Counted from the first letter of the stretch, positions 43,694 to 60,920 are shown. The stretch: 64,000 bases of DNA from Torymus aiolomorphi (GCA_036365515.1 CM070877.1:114716011-114780010); one strand, 5' to 3'. Program-made: numbers and translations. The notes: generated by a model not told the origin, from the sequence alone.

Positions 43694-44987
43694 TTTATCG
43701 ACTTGAAATTTTAACCACTTATAACAATCATTGAAGACTATATTTGGTTAAAATTTCAAGTGATTATCTTCATTTCTTTTCTAGAAAAAAAATATTTTTG
43801 AAAAGAATTGCATTTTTTTTCGGACGCGATAACAGGAGTAAAAATCAACCAATCGTCTTGAAAATTGGCACAGAGATAGCTTTTTTATATCTTCGAACGG
43901 AGTTTGTTGCCCAAAAAAATCGGTCAATTACGATTAAAGATATTTGAGGTTAAAAATTTTTCTTTTTAATTTTCGAATTTCGTTTTTTCAGAGGATTGTT
44001 GATTTATCGACCTAAAATTTTAACCACTTATAACACTCATTGAAAACTATATTTGGTTAAAATTTCAAGTGATTATCTTCATTTGTTTCAAAGAAAAAAA
44101 ATATTTTTGAAAATAAGGGAACTTTCTTTTGGACGCGATAACAGGAGTAAAAATCAACCAATCTTCTTCAAATTTGGCACAGAGATAGCTTTTTTATATC
44201 TTCTTACCGAGTTCGTTGCCCAAAAAAATCGGTCAATTACGATTAAAGATATTTGAGGTTAAAAATTTTTCTTTTTAATTTTCGAATTGCGTTTTTTCAG
44301 AGGATTGTTGATTTATCGACCTAAAATTTTAACCACTTATAACACTCATTGAAGACTATATTTGGTTAAAATTTCAAGTGATTATCTTCATTTGTTTCAA
44401 AGAAAAAAAATATTTTTGAAAACAAGGGAACTTTCTTTCGGACGCGATAACAGGAGTAAAAATCAACCAATCGTCTTGAAATTTGGCACAGAGATAGCTT
44501 TTTTATATCTTCGAACCGAGTTCGTTGCCCAAAAAAATCGGTCTATTACGATTAAAGATATTTGAGGTTAAAAATTTTTCTTTTTAATTTTCGAATTGCG
44601 TTTTTTCAGAGGATTGTTGATTTATCGACCTAAAATTTTAACCACTTATAACACTCATTGAAGACTATATTTGGTAAAAATTCCAAGTGATTATCTTCAT
44701 TTGTTTCAGAGAAATAAAATATTTTTGAAAACAAGGGAATTTTCTTTCGGATACGTTAACGGGAGTAAAAGTCAACCAATCGTCTTGAAATTTGGCACAG
44801 AGACTGATTTTTTTTTTTATATCTTCGAACCGAGTTTGTTGCCAAAAAAAATCGATCAATTATGATTAAAGATATTTGAGGCTAAAAATTTGTTTAATTT
44901 CCGAATTGCGTTTTTTCAGAGAATTGTTGATTTATCGACCTAAAATTTTAATCACTTATAACCCCCTCATTGAAGACTATATTGTAA
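43694..44987 (+). repeat. 309-bp tandem satellite, four units plus a partial fifth
   Basis: TTATCGACYTRAAATTTTAA starts units at 43694, 44003, 44312, 44621 and about 44933. Spacing is 309 bp for the first three. Each unit stays open for 64-67 codons (MVKISSDYLH), but 309 being a multiple of three makes that unremarkable. Conserved segments are GGACGCGATAACAGGAGTAA and GAAATTTGGCACAGAGATAG. Similar sequence occurs at 60020-60165 after the other TG cassette. Confidence 0.93.
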
Positions 44988-45209
44988 TCGTTTTTAATCT
45001 TGTCTTCCTGGTGCATCTGAGGCTATTATGGGCCACTTTGTAGTCCTAAATATCGACGGATCGTACACCCCATTCTTCAATAGTTTTGTCCATTCATGCT
45101 ACAATGAATCAACCCAGCTACTTTATACTGCATGGGGGAAATCCGGGCTACGGTTTAGTAAAGGGTTTTCTTAGGAAGTTAATTGTTATAAAGAAAGTTA
45201 TATTTTGTA

Positions 45210-45210
45210 A

Positions 45211-45262
<52 letters not shown>
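45210..45262. repeat. (AT)n microsatellite
   Basis: Pure AT run directly before the MITE listed next. Confidence 0.97.
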
Positions 45263-45263
<1 letters not shown>

Positions 45264-45267
<4 letters not shown>

Positions 45268-45372
45268 AGTAACGTAATTTAGGATATAAATTATTTTTAA
45301 TTAAGTATACGACACAATGAGAACAGGTGCCACTGATTTATTTCGCATCGCGTTTATTTAATGAATAGGAAT

Positions 45373-45405
<33 letters not shown>

Positions 45406-45409
45406 GCGT

Positions 45410-45474
<65 letters not shown>

Positions 45475-45531
45475 TATATCCTAATTAATTTATATCCCTT
45501 TAATTTATATCCTAAATTACGTTACTGACGT
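45264..45531. mobile_element. MITE with GTCAGTAACG ends
   Basis: Inverted ends GTCAGTAACGTAATTTAGGA and its complement at 45512-45531, extending into ATATAAATTA. The middle is an (AT)n-(TG)n compound microsatellite at 45378-45471. Flanks are TA-rich, so the target duplication is unclear. Confidence 0.65.
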
Positions 45532-47520
45532 ATAATATAATAAAATAATATTAAAGAGGATTAAATTTGTTTCCACTTTTATCGGTTTTAATCCGTTATT
45601 TCTAGCAGGCCAACTCATATAAACTTGAAATGGGTCTTACGTTTGCATTGTTTGAATACAACGAAAAAATTTTTAACGATTGATTAAAATTATTACACAA
45701 ATGAAATTTTATCTAAACCATTGTTTTAAAGTCATTTTATAATATAAATAAATAGATATACATGCAGAATCAATATTATTCAGTATAAACGTGAATTAAA
45801 GTAAATGATTTTTTATTTCATTACACTCAAAAGTTGAAAAATTCAGACCCATAACTTGAATAAAAACAATAGATATTAAAAACTTGAATAAAGACAATAT
45901 ATAATAGGAAAATTTACAAGATAACGTCACAAATTATCTCTCAAATTTACATAACATTATCTAAGGTCAACTTTCTAGAATTATTATTATAATATAATCA
46001 CTGTAATCAGCTTAGACCTTACCTTATATATCTCTCTCCCTCTCTCTCACTCTATCTCTCTCTCTCTTTTTCCTCTCTCCTCTCTCCACTCTTTCTCCTC
46101 TCTCCTCTCCTCTCTCCACTCTCTTTCTCCTTTTCTCCTCTTCTCTCTCTCTCTCCTCTCCTCTTTCCTCTCTCTCTCTCTTTGACGGATAGACGGGGTT
46201 AAACCCAAGGGCGTCAATAAGCGATAAATAAATCTCTGGGTATCTTTCTCTTATTCTTATCACTTCTTCAATTAAGTTTGAATGAGAAGGTCAGATATAT
46301 TATTTACGTACGTGTTCACTAGTCAATGTTATGATCAGAACTAATAAAAACATCATCTGTTTATCTGTTGTTTATTAAAAATAAGGTATCCTAGCAACTA
46401 TAGAAGATGAACATATAACGATCATGTCAGATGAAAACATTACGTTCGATTGACGTGTATTTAATTACTCTATCGATATTTAAAAGAAATTAACTTAAAG
46501 TTTTATTACATTTTATTTAAATCAATTCTATTATATATAAATGTATTAATATTAGAATAAAATTAGATCAAAATAACTTGAGCTTAATTTATTGTAACTG
46601 TAATAACATTATTTTTGCACGTAAAATTTGCGTAAAATAGTATTAATCATAAATGCTGTACACTATATTCAGATAAACTAAGTGCTGGGCGATTGTAAAA
46701 AAGTCAATTTGGAAATCATCAATTATTAATAACAAATAGTTTCTTCTTCAATAAGATAAAATTAAAAAATTATATTAATATAATCTTACAAAAATATTCT
46801 ATTAATATGAAAATGTATTTTTTAAAAGTCATAAATTTGAGATAATTTAATTTAGAAAATTTTTTATTTTTTTTTGTGAAAAATTTATTATTATAATTTC
46901 AATTTAATGAAAGGAATCGATAAATTGTTTTGAGGAAGCTAAGTGCCAAAGAATTGGCAGCGGTTTTTTCTATTATATTATAGTTTTTCTTTTGTTTTTT
47001 TAATAGTTTTGCCTTTTCTGTTCCAAATTTCCAGTTCACATAAAAAAAAAAAAAAAAAAAAACAAATAACAGAAGTAGAAACAAAAATAAACGATAAAAA
47101 AACAAAATATCTAGAAAAATGTTATACATACAGAAATACACAGAAGAAAAACAATAACAAAATCGAAAAATACATAAAATTTTTTTCCCAGGGAATTCAA
47201 ACCGTAACAGTTTCGAATTAATCAGAACTTAGAATTTAAATATAAGTAAATTAAAGTATAGTCATCGTCGTCACTTATTTGATCATTACTTTATATATAT
47301 ATATAGTCCCCTCATTCTTCCTTTAACTTGCTTCGTTTCTGAATTTTTCCATTTCTCGCGCAGTAAAGCAGTAGATGCTAGACATTGCTCTCGTTTCCGA
47401 CAGGGTATATACATATATACATAGATGACATCGATCGGCCTTTCGTTGTTTGTTTAGAGGTCTCGTTTACGTATAAAAGCCCTCCTTCTGCGCGTGAGCT
47501 CAAAGCCGAAAAGCGCGGAA
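45532..47520. other. AT-rich DNA with low-complexity tracts
   Basis: CT-rich tract at 46025-46190, an A-run of about 20 at 47043-47062 and TATA repeats at 47292. No gene seen. Confidence 0.6.
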
Positions 47521-47534
47521 AGGGAAAAAGAGAA

Positions 47535-49540
<2,006 letters not shown>

Positions 49541-49915
49541 TCGTTCCCGAATAAAAAGGTGCCATCTCAACGCTCGGTTAGAAAAGGAGTCATCTCGGCG
49601 CCCGGTTGAAAAGGCGTCATCTTGCGAGCGAATTTTTTTTTACCTTAGATTGAGGTTTTCAGTACAGCCAAAGTGTATTTTTCGGAAAAGCTTTATATCG
49701 TTTTATACAGTAATTATTTTTATATAAAGCGATATAAAGCTCTTTCGAAAAATATACTTTGGTAGTGCTGAAAATCTCAATCTAAGGTAAAAAAATTCGC
49801 TTGCGAGATTTTCAACCGGGCGTTGAGGTGATACCTTTTCCAATGGGGCGCCAAGATGACTTCTTTTCCAACCGGGCGTTGAGATGGCACCTTTTTAATT
49901 TGGAACAACGATATT
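49541..49915. mobile_element. Palindromic MITE with internal 30-bp iterations
   Basis: Arms of about 180 bp from AAAAAGGTGCCATCTCAACG at each end to AAGCTTTATATCG in the middle. Each arm has three diverged GGTGCCATCTCAACGCCCGG-TTGGAAAA units. No coding capacity. Ends near TCGTYGTTCC. Confidence 0.75.
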
Positions 49916-50570
49916 TCCTACATTTTAAATATATATAATCATGCACGTGTCGACGTAATGATTGACGAGTATGATTTTAAATGACCATAATTAATTTTTC
50001 TCAGAATTTGGTTTTATAATATCATGATTATAAAGGTTTATTATAAACGTGTTGGAAAAATTAGATTCCTCTAAATATCAAGAAGGCGGAAAAATATATT
50101 CATCCTAAGTTTACTCTGCAGCTGGTCACTAGCAAATAATAAAAAAAAACTTTTCTAAAAAAAATTAATTTTTTTTATTCTCTTCCCTTCAATATTGAAC
50201 TATATGGGTTATTTTTACAACGAACGCCTGAAATTTCGCTTAAGTATGACTTAATCACTAGCACGGTAATAAGCATATAAACGTTTTAGCGATTATCTAC
50301 AATATAGCTAATTCATTTCTTGAAATAAATACGTTTATTATTTATAATTATCATTTTGCTTGCTTTACATAATAGACTAGAAAGTCTAACTTAAAATTTA
50401 TTTTTCACTAATCGTATTTTAATAATTTGGTCAAATTTCTCAGTTAGTAATTAAGCTGCTGGAGTAATGTATTAATTTACTTTTAAGGAACAATCAACAA
50501 GGTATAGCAAAATAAAATAAGTCGGTGTAGGTGGAGATAAAGTCAATAATTTGTCTTAATACAGGAAGGT
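49916..50570. other. AT-rich DNA
   Basis: I see nothing coding or repetitive here. Confidence 0.55.
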
Positions 50571-50579
50571 GAGCAGTGA

Positions 50580-51310
50580 TGGGTGATAGGACAGCCGACA
50601 AGCTATCGGTATTTCGAATCTCCTTAAAATTCATTAGAGAGTGCTGATAGAGGTTTATCAGCAGAGGCTTTTGCGAGAGCGGAGTGCAGCCACGTCTAAA
50701 TTAGCGAGCTCCACTGCGCAGCGCGTGCAACACGTCTTGAAAACTCTTATTCTTGCATGCAGCCGCTCTTTAGTCTTTGCGTCATTCGCGAGTAGTGCAC
50801 GTAGACACGTGGGGTGTGCGCGCATTGTATAGCGCGCACGTAGTCACGTACTCGCTGTACTAAACTAATTTCGGAACAATCGATTTTATACGTCGACGTC
50901 GTGCGCCGCTTGCCCTCTCGCTCACTTGCATGAGCGTTGGCACAGCAATACTAGACAGCGAAACGGAGGAGAACCTTGCCTGCGCATAAAGAAACACGTG
51001 AGACACTAACAATAGCATTAAGAATGGCTCAGCGAGCGTGCGGGAGAATTACATGTCACATGAAAGACGAGCAAGCGCCGGCCCTTGTACGGATATAACA
51101 GAAGGTAGATTACAGTTACAGAGTAGCCACTGGAGTTACACACAGGCCTTGCGGCTAGACGGCAGGCGCTACCGGACACTTCACAAAGTGAGGTGCACCA
51201 CTGCCTACAGCCAAGTCTATAGCTGATGCGTGTGTATACCTAGAGATTGATCTTGAGAATGGTGCGTAACTGCATTGGAGTACGTGAGAAGTCAATATTA
51301 ATTAGTTAAG
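50580..51310. other. CpG-rich island
   Basis: GC content and CpG density are clearly above the flanks, with many CACGTAG/CGTGCG motifs and short direct repeats such as GCACGTAG and CACGTAGTCACGTA. No protein is recognisable. It could be a promoter with a first exon, a non-coding RNA locus or a GC-rich repeat. Confidence 0.35.
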
Positions 51311-51998
51311 GGGACGCCGCAGTTAATGTATTATTATATGAAAGTACTGTAGTATATTTTATTTTCTAAATAAAAAAATATGACAATTTTCCAAAATCCA
51401 AGAGTTGTCCGCACTTGATATACAAATTTTGAAGTGATTCCCAAAATTTCAGCTATGTCGGTTAATTCTTTACAGAGAAAACTTTGAAAAACTAGTTCTG
51501 TTACTCCGGCATCCCGTTAAGCGGAAAAGGAAATACAAAGGTGTTTTAGGTTTACGGTTGACCAGATTCATTTTAGGAATGAAGCAAGGAATGAGCCGCA
51601 ATTATTCATAATGAGTAAAAGTTTAACTGAAGGCCAGATAATTTTTCCTTATACTATAAGAAGAAAAGAATTATCCAACATAAAGGAGTATTAAAAAAAA
51701 GTATCAAAGAAAAATGTACTGAAAAAAGAAGTATCAAAGAAAAGAAGTATCGAGCGCCGGCGTCTAATATGGACAGTCGTTATGTTTCGGAACGTACGTG
51801 CCACTGTATTTTGATAATAGTACTATTTTATGTATTTTCAAAAATCGAAAACTTTTAATTTTGTTTTGTTAAGTTTGAAACATAATGTTTCATACATATA
51901 TATCTTTTTATTACGAATGGAGACACTTTAAACCTATAACATATTACTAAAAGTGATTAATTTCTTATTCCCTTAATTTATTCCAACAACTTCAGAGG
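51311..51998. other. AT-rich DNA
   Basis: A short direct repeat AAAGAAGTATC occurs at about 51730-51748. Nothing else identified. Confidence 0.5.
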
Positions 51999-51999
51999 T

Positions 52000-52950
52000 G
52001 AACCTGAATAGGCTACATATCTAACTCAATTCGAATTTAAAATTGCAATTATTTTAATTTAAAATATTATATATTAAATTCAAAAGATCATACAACTATA
52101 TTTAATAATAAAAAAGAATTCAAACCAATTTTTAAATCGTGATTCACACTCACCATTAACTTGAATAGATCATTCGAATCAGAATTATAATTTGTGATTC
52201 ATTAAAATTATGAAATTGTATCATGATTTAATTTCATTGATTTATTATATCGAACAAATTTAATCACGATCTATTACACTTGATTCGCAAAGTAAATCAC
52301 GATTTATTGGATTCGATTAACAAAATTAATTGCGATTTAAATGTTTGATTCAACTACATTTGAATCGTATTTCATTATCTACGATTAAGAAAATAAATTA
52401 TGACTAAATCTGATCGATTTAAAAATAAATAGTTGTTCTATATCACCGATTCACGGAGTGAATGACTATGTGATCTTCTAAATTCAACAAATAAATAAGA
52501 TTAAGGTGATGCGATACCCACGCTATTACTCGAAATTGGGTACCCGTTTTTTCATTCAATTTTTCATTTTAAGAAAAAAACGCGTTGATACGTTGTAGTA
52601 CTTTATTAAACTTAAAATGTTTTTTTCAAGAAGTTTAAAATTGAAGGAGAAAAACGGGAACCCAGAATTGAGTAATAGTATGGGTATCACATCACCTTAA
52701 GGTGAGATTTTCGGATAAAAATATTTGTTTAGTTTCACGAACTACTGACATTTTTATAATTCAAGTACAACAGAAAACAATAATTATAATGTAAATTGTA
52801 ATTTAACTTCCGAAATTGAGAAATTAAAGCGGGATTCATTTATACAATTCACATTATAAATCGAGATTAAGTTTGTATGATACAAGAAGAGTCGTGATAC
52901 TACTTTCTCGATTTAAATTTTGAATCTTGATTTATATTTACGGTTCACTT
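52000..52950. repeat. Array of AATCGTGATT/AATCACGATT iterons
   Basis: Diverged units such as GATTCACACT, AATCACGATTTATTG and GATTCGATTAAC recur in both orientations at 52120-52460 and 52810-52950, either side of the MITE nested between them. Likely another iteron-rich element, but its ends are not clear. Confidence 0.4.
52505..52696. mobile_element. MITE with TTAA target duplication
   Basis: TTAA at 52501-52504 and 52697-52700 flank inverted ends GGTGATGYGATACCCAYRCT that run on for about 75 bp (GGGTACCCGTTTTTTC-like). TTAA targets are typical of piggyBac. A single end of the family is at 63447-63466. Confidence 0.65.
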
Positions 52951-53989
52951 GACTAAAGAATTTCTTCTCGCTTTTCAAAACAAGTTCTTTTAAAACCTCT
53001 TTCTTGAACCTGTAAATGTATGTACATTATATAGTATTTTTTGAATAACTAAAGTCTTCCTCAGGGGCGGCCATTATATAAAACATGAGCATTTTGGACG
53101 ATGTTACGTGGTACTAATATCGAGACGGTAAGTAATATTGAAAATAATGCACATTGTTACTTTATAAAATCAACGCTTATAGGTTTGTACCAAATCTGGG
53201 ATGTTTTATATCTTTTAAAATAGTTTTTACCTAAATCGAAAATATTGGAAATTTTATGAAATTTTGTATAAAATTAATATAGGCACCAAAAAATATGTGT
53301 GCAAAACAACCCTGGGTTGATTGATCACTTCATTTTTGTGATGTTATCAGTCAAAATTCGCAATTTTTACTATACAGGTACTTATATTGGAGTAATGGCA
53401 ATGGTACGCGAAAAATATCTTTCTCCCACTATTGCAATAGAATGATTATCAAGGAGTGCGGGAGCGCTCCGAAGGCAAGTTATAGAAGAGCCTTAGGACG
53501 ACCGCGCGATGATATACATTGAAATGGGTGCCCGAGATTTTGAAATATTTACTGCAATTTTCAACGCTTTTATATTAACTCGAAAAAAATAACAACATGC
53601 TTTATATTGTTATACTATGTTGCAAAAAAAGTTTCATGTAAAAAGATGTTCTCATATTAGAGATATTAAATAGAGAAAAATTTTATATTCTGGTTTCCGA
53701 TTCTAAAATTTTCTCCATTTCTCCATTCGATTCTTCCGACTTCCGATTCTTCCGACCTCCGGTTATATATATATGTAGACTATACACACACCTATATGGC
53801 CATATCTCTGGTCCACACATATATCATTTCACGGATAATATTTTGCTTATAATACATACATATATACATGCGTGGCGCCCGTGTATAATATATGTTTTTC
53901 ATGATTTGAAAGTTTTTAATATTATAACATAACCTCTCTATATGTATATGTGAAAATATACATACACATATAACATAATATAAGTAGCA

Positions 53990-53990
<1 letters not shown>
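52951..53990. other. AT-rich DNA with a short dispersed repeat
   Basis: Holds copy 3 of the short dispersed repeat at 53450-53520 (reverse orientation) and TATATATGTAT-type repeats at 53760-53960. No gene. Confidence 0.55.
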
Positions 53991-56299
<2,309 letters not shown>

Positions 56300-56329
56300 T
56301 ATGTAATAATAGGCAGTATAGTGTAAAGA

Positions 56330-57610
56330 AGACACAGAAGATTGCAGTGATTTTCAAGTAATTGATACATATTTCTAGTACAAATCTAGAAAATTTGTTT
56401 ACAAAAGTAAAAACTTATAGGCAAGAATAAGTTTGGTTACTATTCCATGTAGTTTTATACTTAACAAACATTATTTATAATGTACTTTTACTCTTAATTA
56501 AAAAGTTGTTAAATCTCGATCTCTAAAAATTTTTTTTACAAAAGTAAAAACTAATTTAAAACTTTTGTTAATAACAATACTTCCATTTAATAATGATATT
56601 AAAAATTACAAATGGGAATAATTTTTTTCATGACTGTACAAACAATAATATTGTTAATATAAAACTTTCTACGAAAGTATAAAATAAGGCAAGTATAGAC
56701 GTTTTTTCTACATAATTTATAAAAAAACAACCCAATCTGTCTAGACCTTTTATTTATTCGAATCTCATCTATTCAATAAGCACTCTCTACAAATGGTAAT
56801 CATTTTTTCATGATTCTACAAATAATAATATTGTTAATATAAAACTTTCTGCGAAAGTATAAAATAAGGCAAGTATAGACGTTTTTTCTGTATAATATCT
56901 ATAAAATAATAATATTTATGATTTTGTAAAAGAAATCAAATAAAAATACCAGTGAAAAAGTCTTTTACTTTTTTGAGTCATTGTATGCTGAACAAATTAT
57001 ATGTACCCGTATGGAAAAAAACAAACGTAGGAAATTGTAAGAAACCGTAAAAAACAGTACAAAACTGTAGAAAACCGTTCCAATTCGGAGATATTTCGTA
57101 CGCTTTTGTTTGGGAGATTGGAGAACCACCCCTGCTAGAGCAGCTCTAGACTTCTCTTGTCCTGTCAAGATGCGTAATATTATAGAAAGTTCAAAACTTT
57201 GACTTTTCGTAAATATCTGAAAACATTCTTATGAATTTTAGAAATGAAAAGAAAGCATAATAGTCATGAAATAATATTCACCTACATGGGCGTAAAGTGC
57301 GTAGGTTCTATAAGGTTTTGTATAGGAGTATGTGAGCTATTGCGCCTCTTAGGCGCTAAGTAATACTTTATGCCCACTGGCTGAATATTTTTGAAGTTAC
57401 AACGTGTTACAACGCAATTTGAACGCTTACATATAATTTGTTCAGCATACAATGACTCAAAGAAGTGAAAGACTTTTTGACTGGCATTTATTTGATTTCT
57501 TTTAAAAAATCATAAATATTATTATTTTATAGATTATACAGAAAAAACGTCTATACTTGCCTTATTTTATACTTTCGTAGAAAGTTTTATATTATTTCAG
57601 TACTTTCTTG
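56330..57610. repeat. Repeat family C, rearranged copy
   Basis: Contains TAAAATAAGGCAAGTATAGA twice (56685, 56865) in reverse and once forward near 57550, plus CCACCCCTGCTAGAGCAGCT at 57126. It is a scrambled palindrome of the same family as 26636-29745. Confidence 0.65.
57003..57110. repeat. Single end of the AAACCGTA iteron family
   Basis: ACCCGTATGGAAAAAAACAA followed by GAAACCGTAAAAAACAGT-type iterons. The other end is missing, so it is truncated or was interrupted by family C sequence. Confidence 0.6.
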
Positions 57611-57755
57611 TGTTTAATTTGTATAGCTAGAAATTCTTGTATAGATTAAACTTTTAACGTCTCCCACCCTGGGAAAATCATATATGAGAATAACTGAGCA
57701 CTTTTATTTGTTGACATTTTTTGATAAATACTAAAAATTTAAGATCAAACAAATA

Positions 57756-59241
57756 TGGGAGCGTCCAGCAGAAACGGGCCACCGAGCGCGCGCGGTGCCT
57801 TTTTTCGCGTAAAAGGCGCTCTGTTTAACTCGTTCATAATCGTATGCTGCGTATTTGAAAAAAAAAAACCAAGGACCTATATCGATAGATTTTTTCCTGC
57901 TCTTTCCAATGGTGCCATTGTTTTTATTGCGAAACGCTTGCTTCCGGACGAAAACTCGAGTTGAATATTAAAAGCCATTTTTCTCAAAGTATATCATGTT
58001 TTTTTTCAAAATAAACTACACCATTGGAAAGTACAACTCTTAAGCTTCAAAACCCTATCTTGGAGAAGTTGGAGAAATAAAGGGTTTAAAAGTAACAACA
58101 TGAAAAAGACAGCGCCGAGGGTCGTCCACGCGAGCCCCTCGCGCCCGTGCGTACGGCACGTTTAACTGCACGTTCTATTCAATTCGCTAATAATCGTGTA
58201 CAAAGTCTCTGAAAAAAGAACTAAGGACATATATCGATAGATTTTTTCCTGCTCTATCCAATGGTGCTATTATTTTTATTCCGAAATGCTTTCTTCTAGT
58301 TGAAAATTCCATTTGAATGTTTAAACTCTATTTTTTCAATAACATATCAGTCTTTTCTTCAAAATGAATTATATTCTTCAAAAGTACAAGTCTTAAACTA
58401 TAAAATATTATATTTTTAAGTTGAAACATGAAAAGTTCAAAAATAGTAAGATCAAAAAGACAGCGGCTGCCCGAACTTTTTACGCTATGCTCAAGGGCGG
58501 ATTAATACACGCGATGTGCTATTTCGCCCTTTTTTTTTTGTAAATACAAAATGTTTTGTAACTTAAAATGCCAATGTGTGGACATAATTTTGTGGATCTA
58601 GTTGTAACAGTTAGTATAATATTACAATGAACTTTGTTCATTTATATAACAAAATTTGAAAAACATAATATATTAAACATAAAAATATCCATGAACGCAC
58701 TGAAAGCAGTGAAATTCGGAATAAAAATAATAGCACCATTGAAAAGAGCAGGAAAAAATCTATCGATATATGTCCTTAGTTCTTTTTTCAGAGACTTTGT
58801 ACACGATTATTAGCGAATTGAATAGAACGTGCAGTTAAACGTGCCGTACGCACGGGCGCGAGGGGCTCGCGCGGACCCTCGGCGCTGTCTTTTTCATGTT
58901 GTTACTTTTAAACCCTTTATTTCTCCAACTTCTCCAAGATAGGGTTTTGAAGCTTAAGAGTTGTACTTTCCAATGGTGTAGTTTATTTAAAAAAAAAACA
59001 TGATATACTTTGAGAAAAATGGCTTTCAATATTCAACTCGAGTTTTCGTCCAGAAGAAAGCGTTTCGCAATAAAAACAATGGCACCATTGGAAAGAGCAG
59101 GAAAAAATCTATCGATATAGGTCCTTGGTTTTTTTTTTTCAAAGACGCAGCATACGATTATGAACAAGTTAAACAGAGCACCTTTTACGTGAAAAAAGGC
59201 ACCGCGCGCGCTCGGTAGCCCGTTTCTGCTGGACGCTCCCA
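57756..59241. mobile_element. Dimeric palindromic element with TGGGAGCGTCC ends
   Basis: TA flanks both ends. Left arm has two diverged units (57756-58110, 58110-58450), each ending CTATCGATAGATTTTTTCCTG...; the right arm repeats both in reverse order and orientation. Units carry CpG-rich ends (GGGCGCGAGGGGCTCGCGCG-like). Both arms contain the same 69-residue frame, MGASSRNG..., but no known protein. Confidence 0.72.
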
Positions 59242-59273
59242 TATATAAACTACAATAATTTTAAATAATTTTG

Positions 59274-59640
<367 letters not shown>

Positions 59641-59699
59641 TGTGTGATGGCGGGTCAAAAATCGGTTTTCGATTGGGCTGATTCGTTTTTGTTTTATTT

Positions 59700-60300
59700 C
59701 GAATTTTCGATTTTCTCAAAATTTATTTTTGATTTTTTTAATGATCGGATTTAAATTTTTGAACCGGATGGATAGCATTCGAAAGAGCGTAAAAAAACCT
59801 ATAATTTAAAAAAAAAATTCTCTAGCTATCACGGTTCTCTTGTTATTGATAAAAATGTGTTTTTTTTAAGGCTGTAACTCACAAACTAAATGGTCCATTT
59901 TTTTGAGAAAAATCACGATAATGCACAATATAAATAGCTATAATCTGTAAAAATTTGAATCCATTTCTTTGGTTAGTTTTTGAGACAAAAATTGAAAAAT
60001 GAAAAAAACGCTTTCTCTATGCCCGACGTTTACGGAAGTAAAATTGACTTAATCGTTTCAAAATTCCTTGTAGAGGTAGATTTTGTAGTTCTCGGTCGAG
60101 TTCTTTGGGCAAAATATTTGGTCTAAAAATTTCAGAGATATTTGAGGTTAAAATTTTTTTAACCTTTTTTTCAAATCGTAATTTCTCGAGAACGGCTTTA
60201 TGCATCTGGATCGGATGGGTAGCATTCACAAGATAATTAAAATACCTATATTTAAAAAAAAAATTTTATTCCTAGCTTGTAGCGGTTCGTTTGTTATTAA
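59700..60300 (+). repeat. Satellite-like region after TG cassette 3
   Basis: GGATGGATAGCATTCGAAAG near 59766 and GGATGGGTAGCATTCACAAG near 60214 start two units about 448 bp apart. The middle (AAGTAAAATTGACTTAATCG...AAGATATTTGAGGTTAAA-like) resembles the 309-bp satellite. Confidence 0.65.
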
Positions 60301-60316
60301 CAAACACAAAAACCTG

Positions 60317-60920
60317 CTTTTTTTAAAAAAAGGTTATCAACAGGATGTACCTGAATTTATTATGGACATTTCAAACAAATCTCATCTTTTAAATTTTGTT
60401 ATAAAACACCAAATAATTACAAAAATAAGTTGCTCTATTTGTAAATATGCAAAAACAGAAACTACGGATAACATAATTATCACATTAGCGATACCACAAG
60501 TAAATCAATCCCAATCCCTACAAAACATAATTAATTATAATTTAAATAATTGGACAACATTAGATTCTGAATGCAATAAATGTAAAGTGAAAATGCAACA
60601 AAAAATTAATGTGAAAATTGAAGAAAAAAAATTTTAATTTTACAATTACTATTATTTACAATGAATGAATCAAACAATATAGTCAAACTGAATAACTGTA
60701 AAATAACAAATATTTCTACCACGAATGTAAATATTGATGACAAATATATAAAGTTTCGAATGCAATATTCCATCATGGTAGTAGCATTGATGAAGGACAT
60801 TATACAAATATGTTACGAAAAAGTAATAAATGGATAAAAGTAGATGATTTAAAGGTAAAAGAACAAAGTTGGCCCAAATATAGTAAAGATTTATATCTTA
60901 TTTTCCTAGAAGAGACATAA
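60317..60920 (+). pseudogene. Ubiquitin-specific-protease (USP) domain fragment
   Basis: USPs remove ubiquitin from proteins. The frame has GYQQDVPEFIMDI, the QQDxxEF box after the catalytic Cys region, then ITKISCSICKYAKTETTDNI with the first CxxC, and SECNKCKVKMQQK with the second, the zinc-binding fingers of the fold. After two frame changes (in an A-run near 60625 and near 60757) comes the His box AIFHHGSSIDEGHYTNMLRK then WIKVDDLKVKEQSW and LYLIFLEET with a stop. The Cys box and everything before are absent; satellite sequence lies there. No introns are visible, so it is a retrocopy or part of a mobile or viral element. It is inactive without the Cys. Confidence 0.72.

Noticed and set aside
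43744..44865. Four paralogous small genes in tandem
   Set aside because: They repeat at exactly 309 bp, have no start context or domain, and are satellite units.
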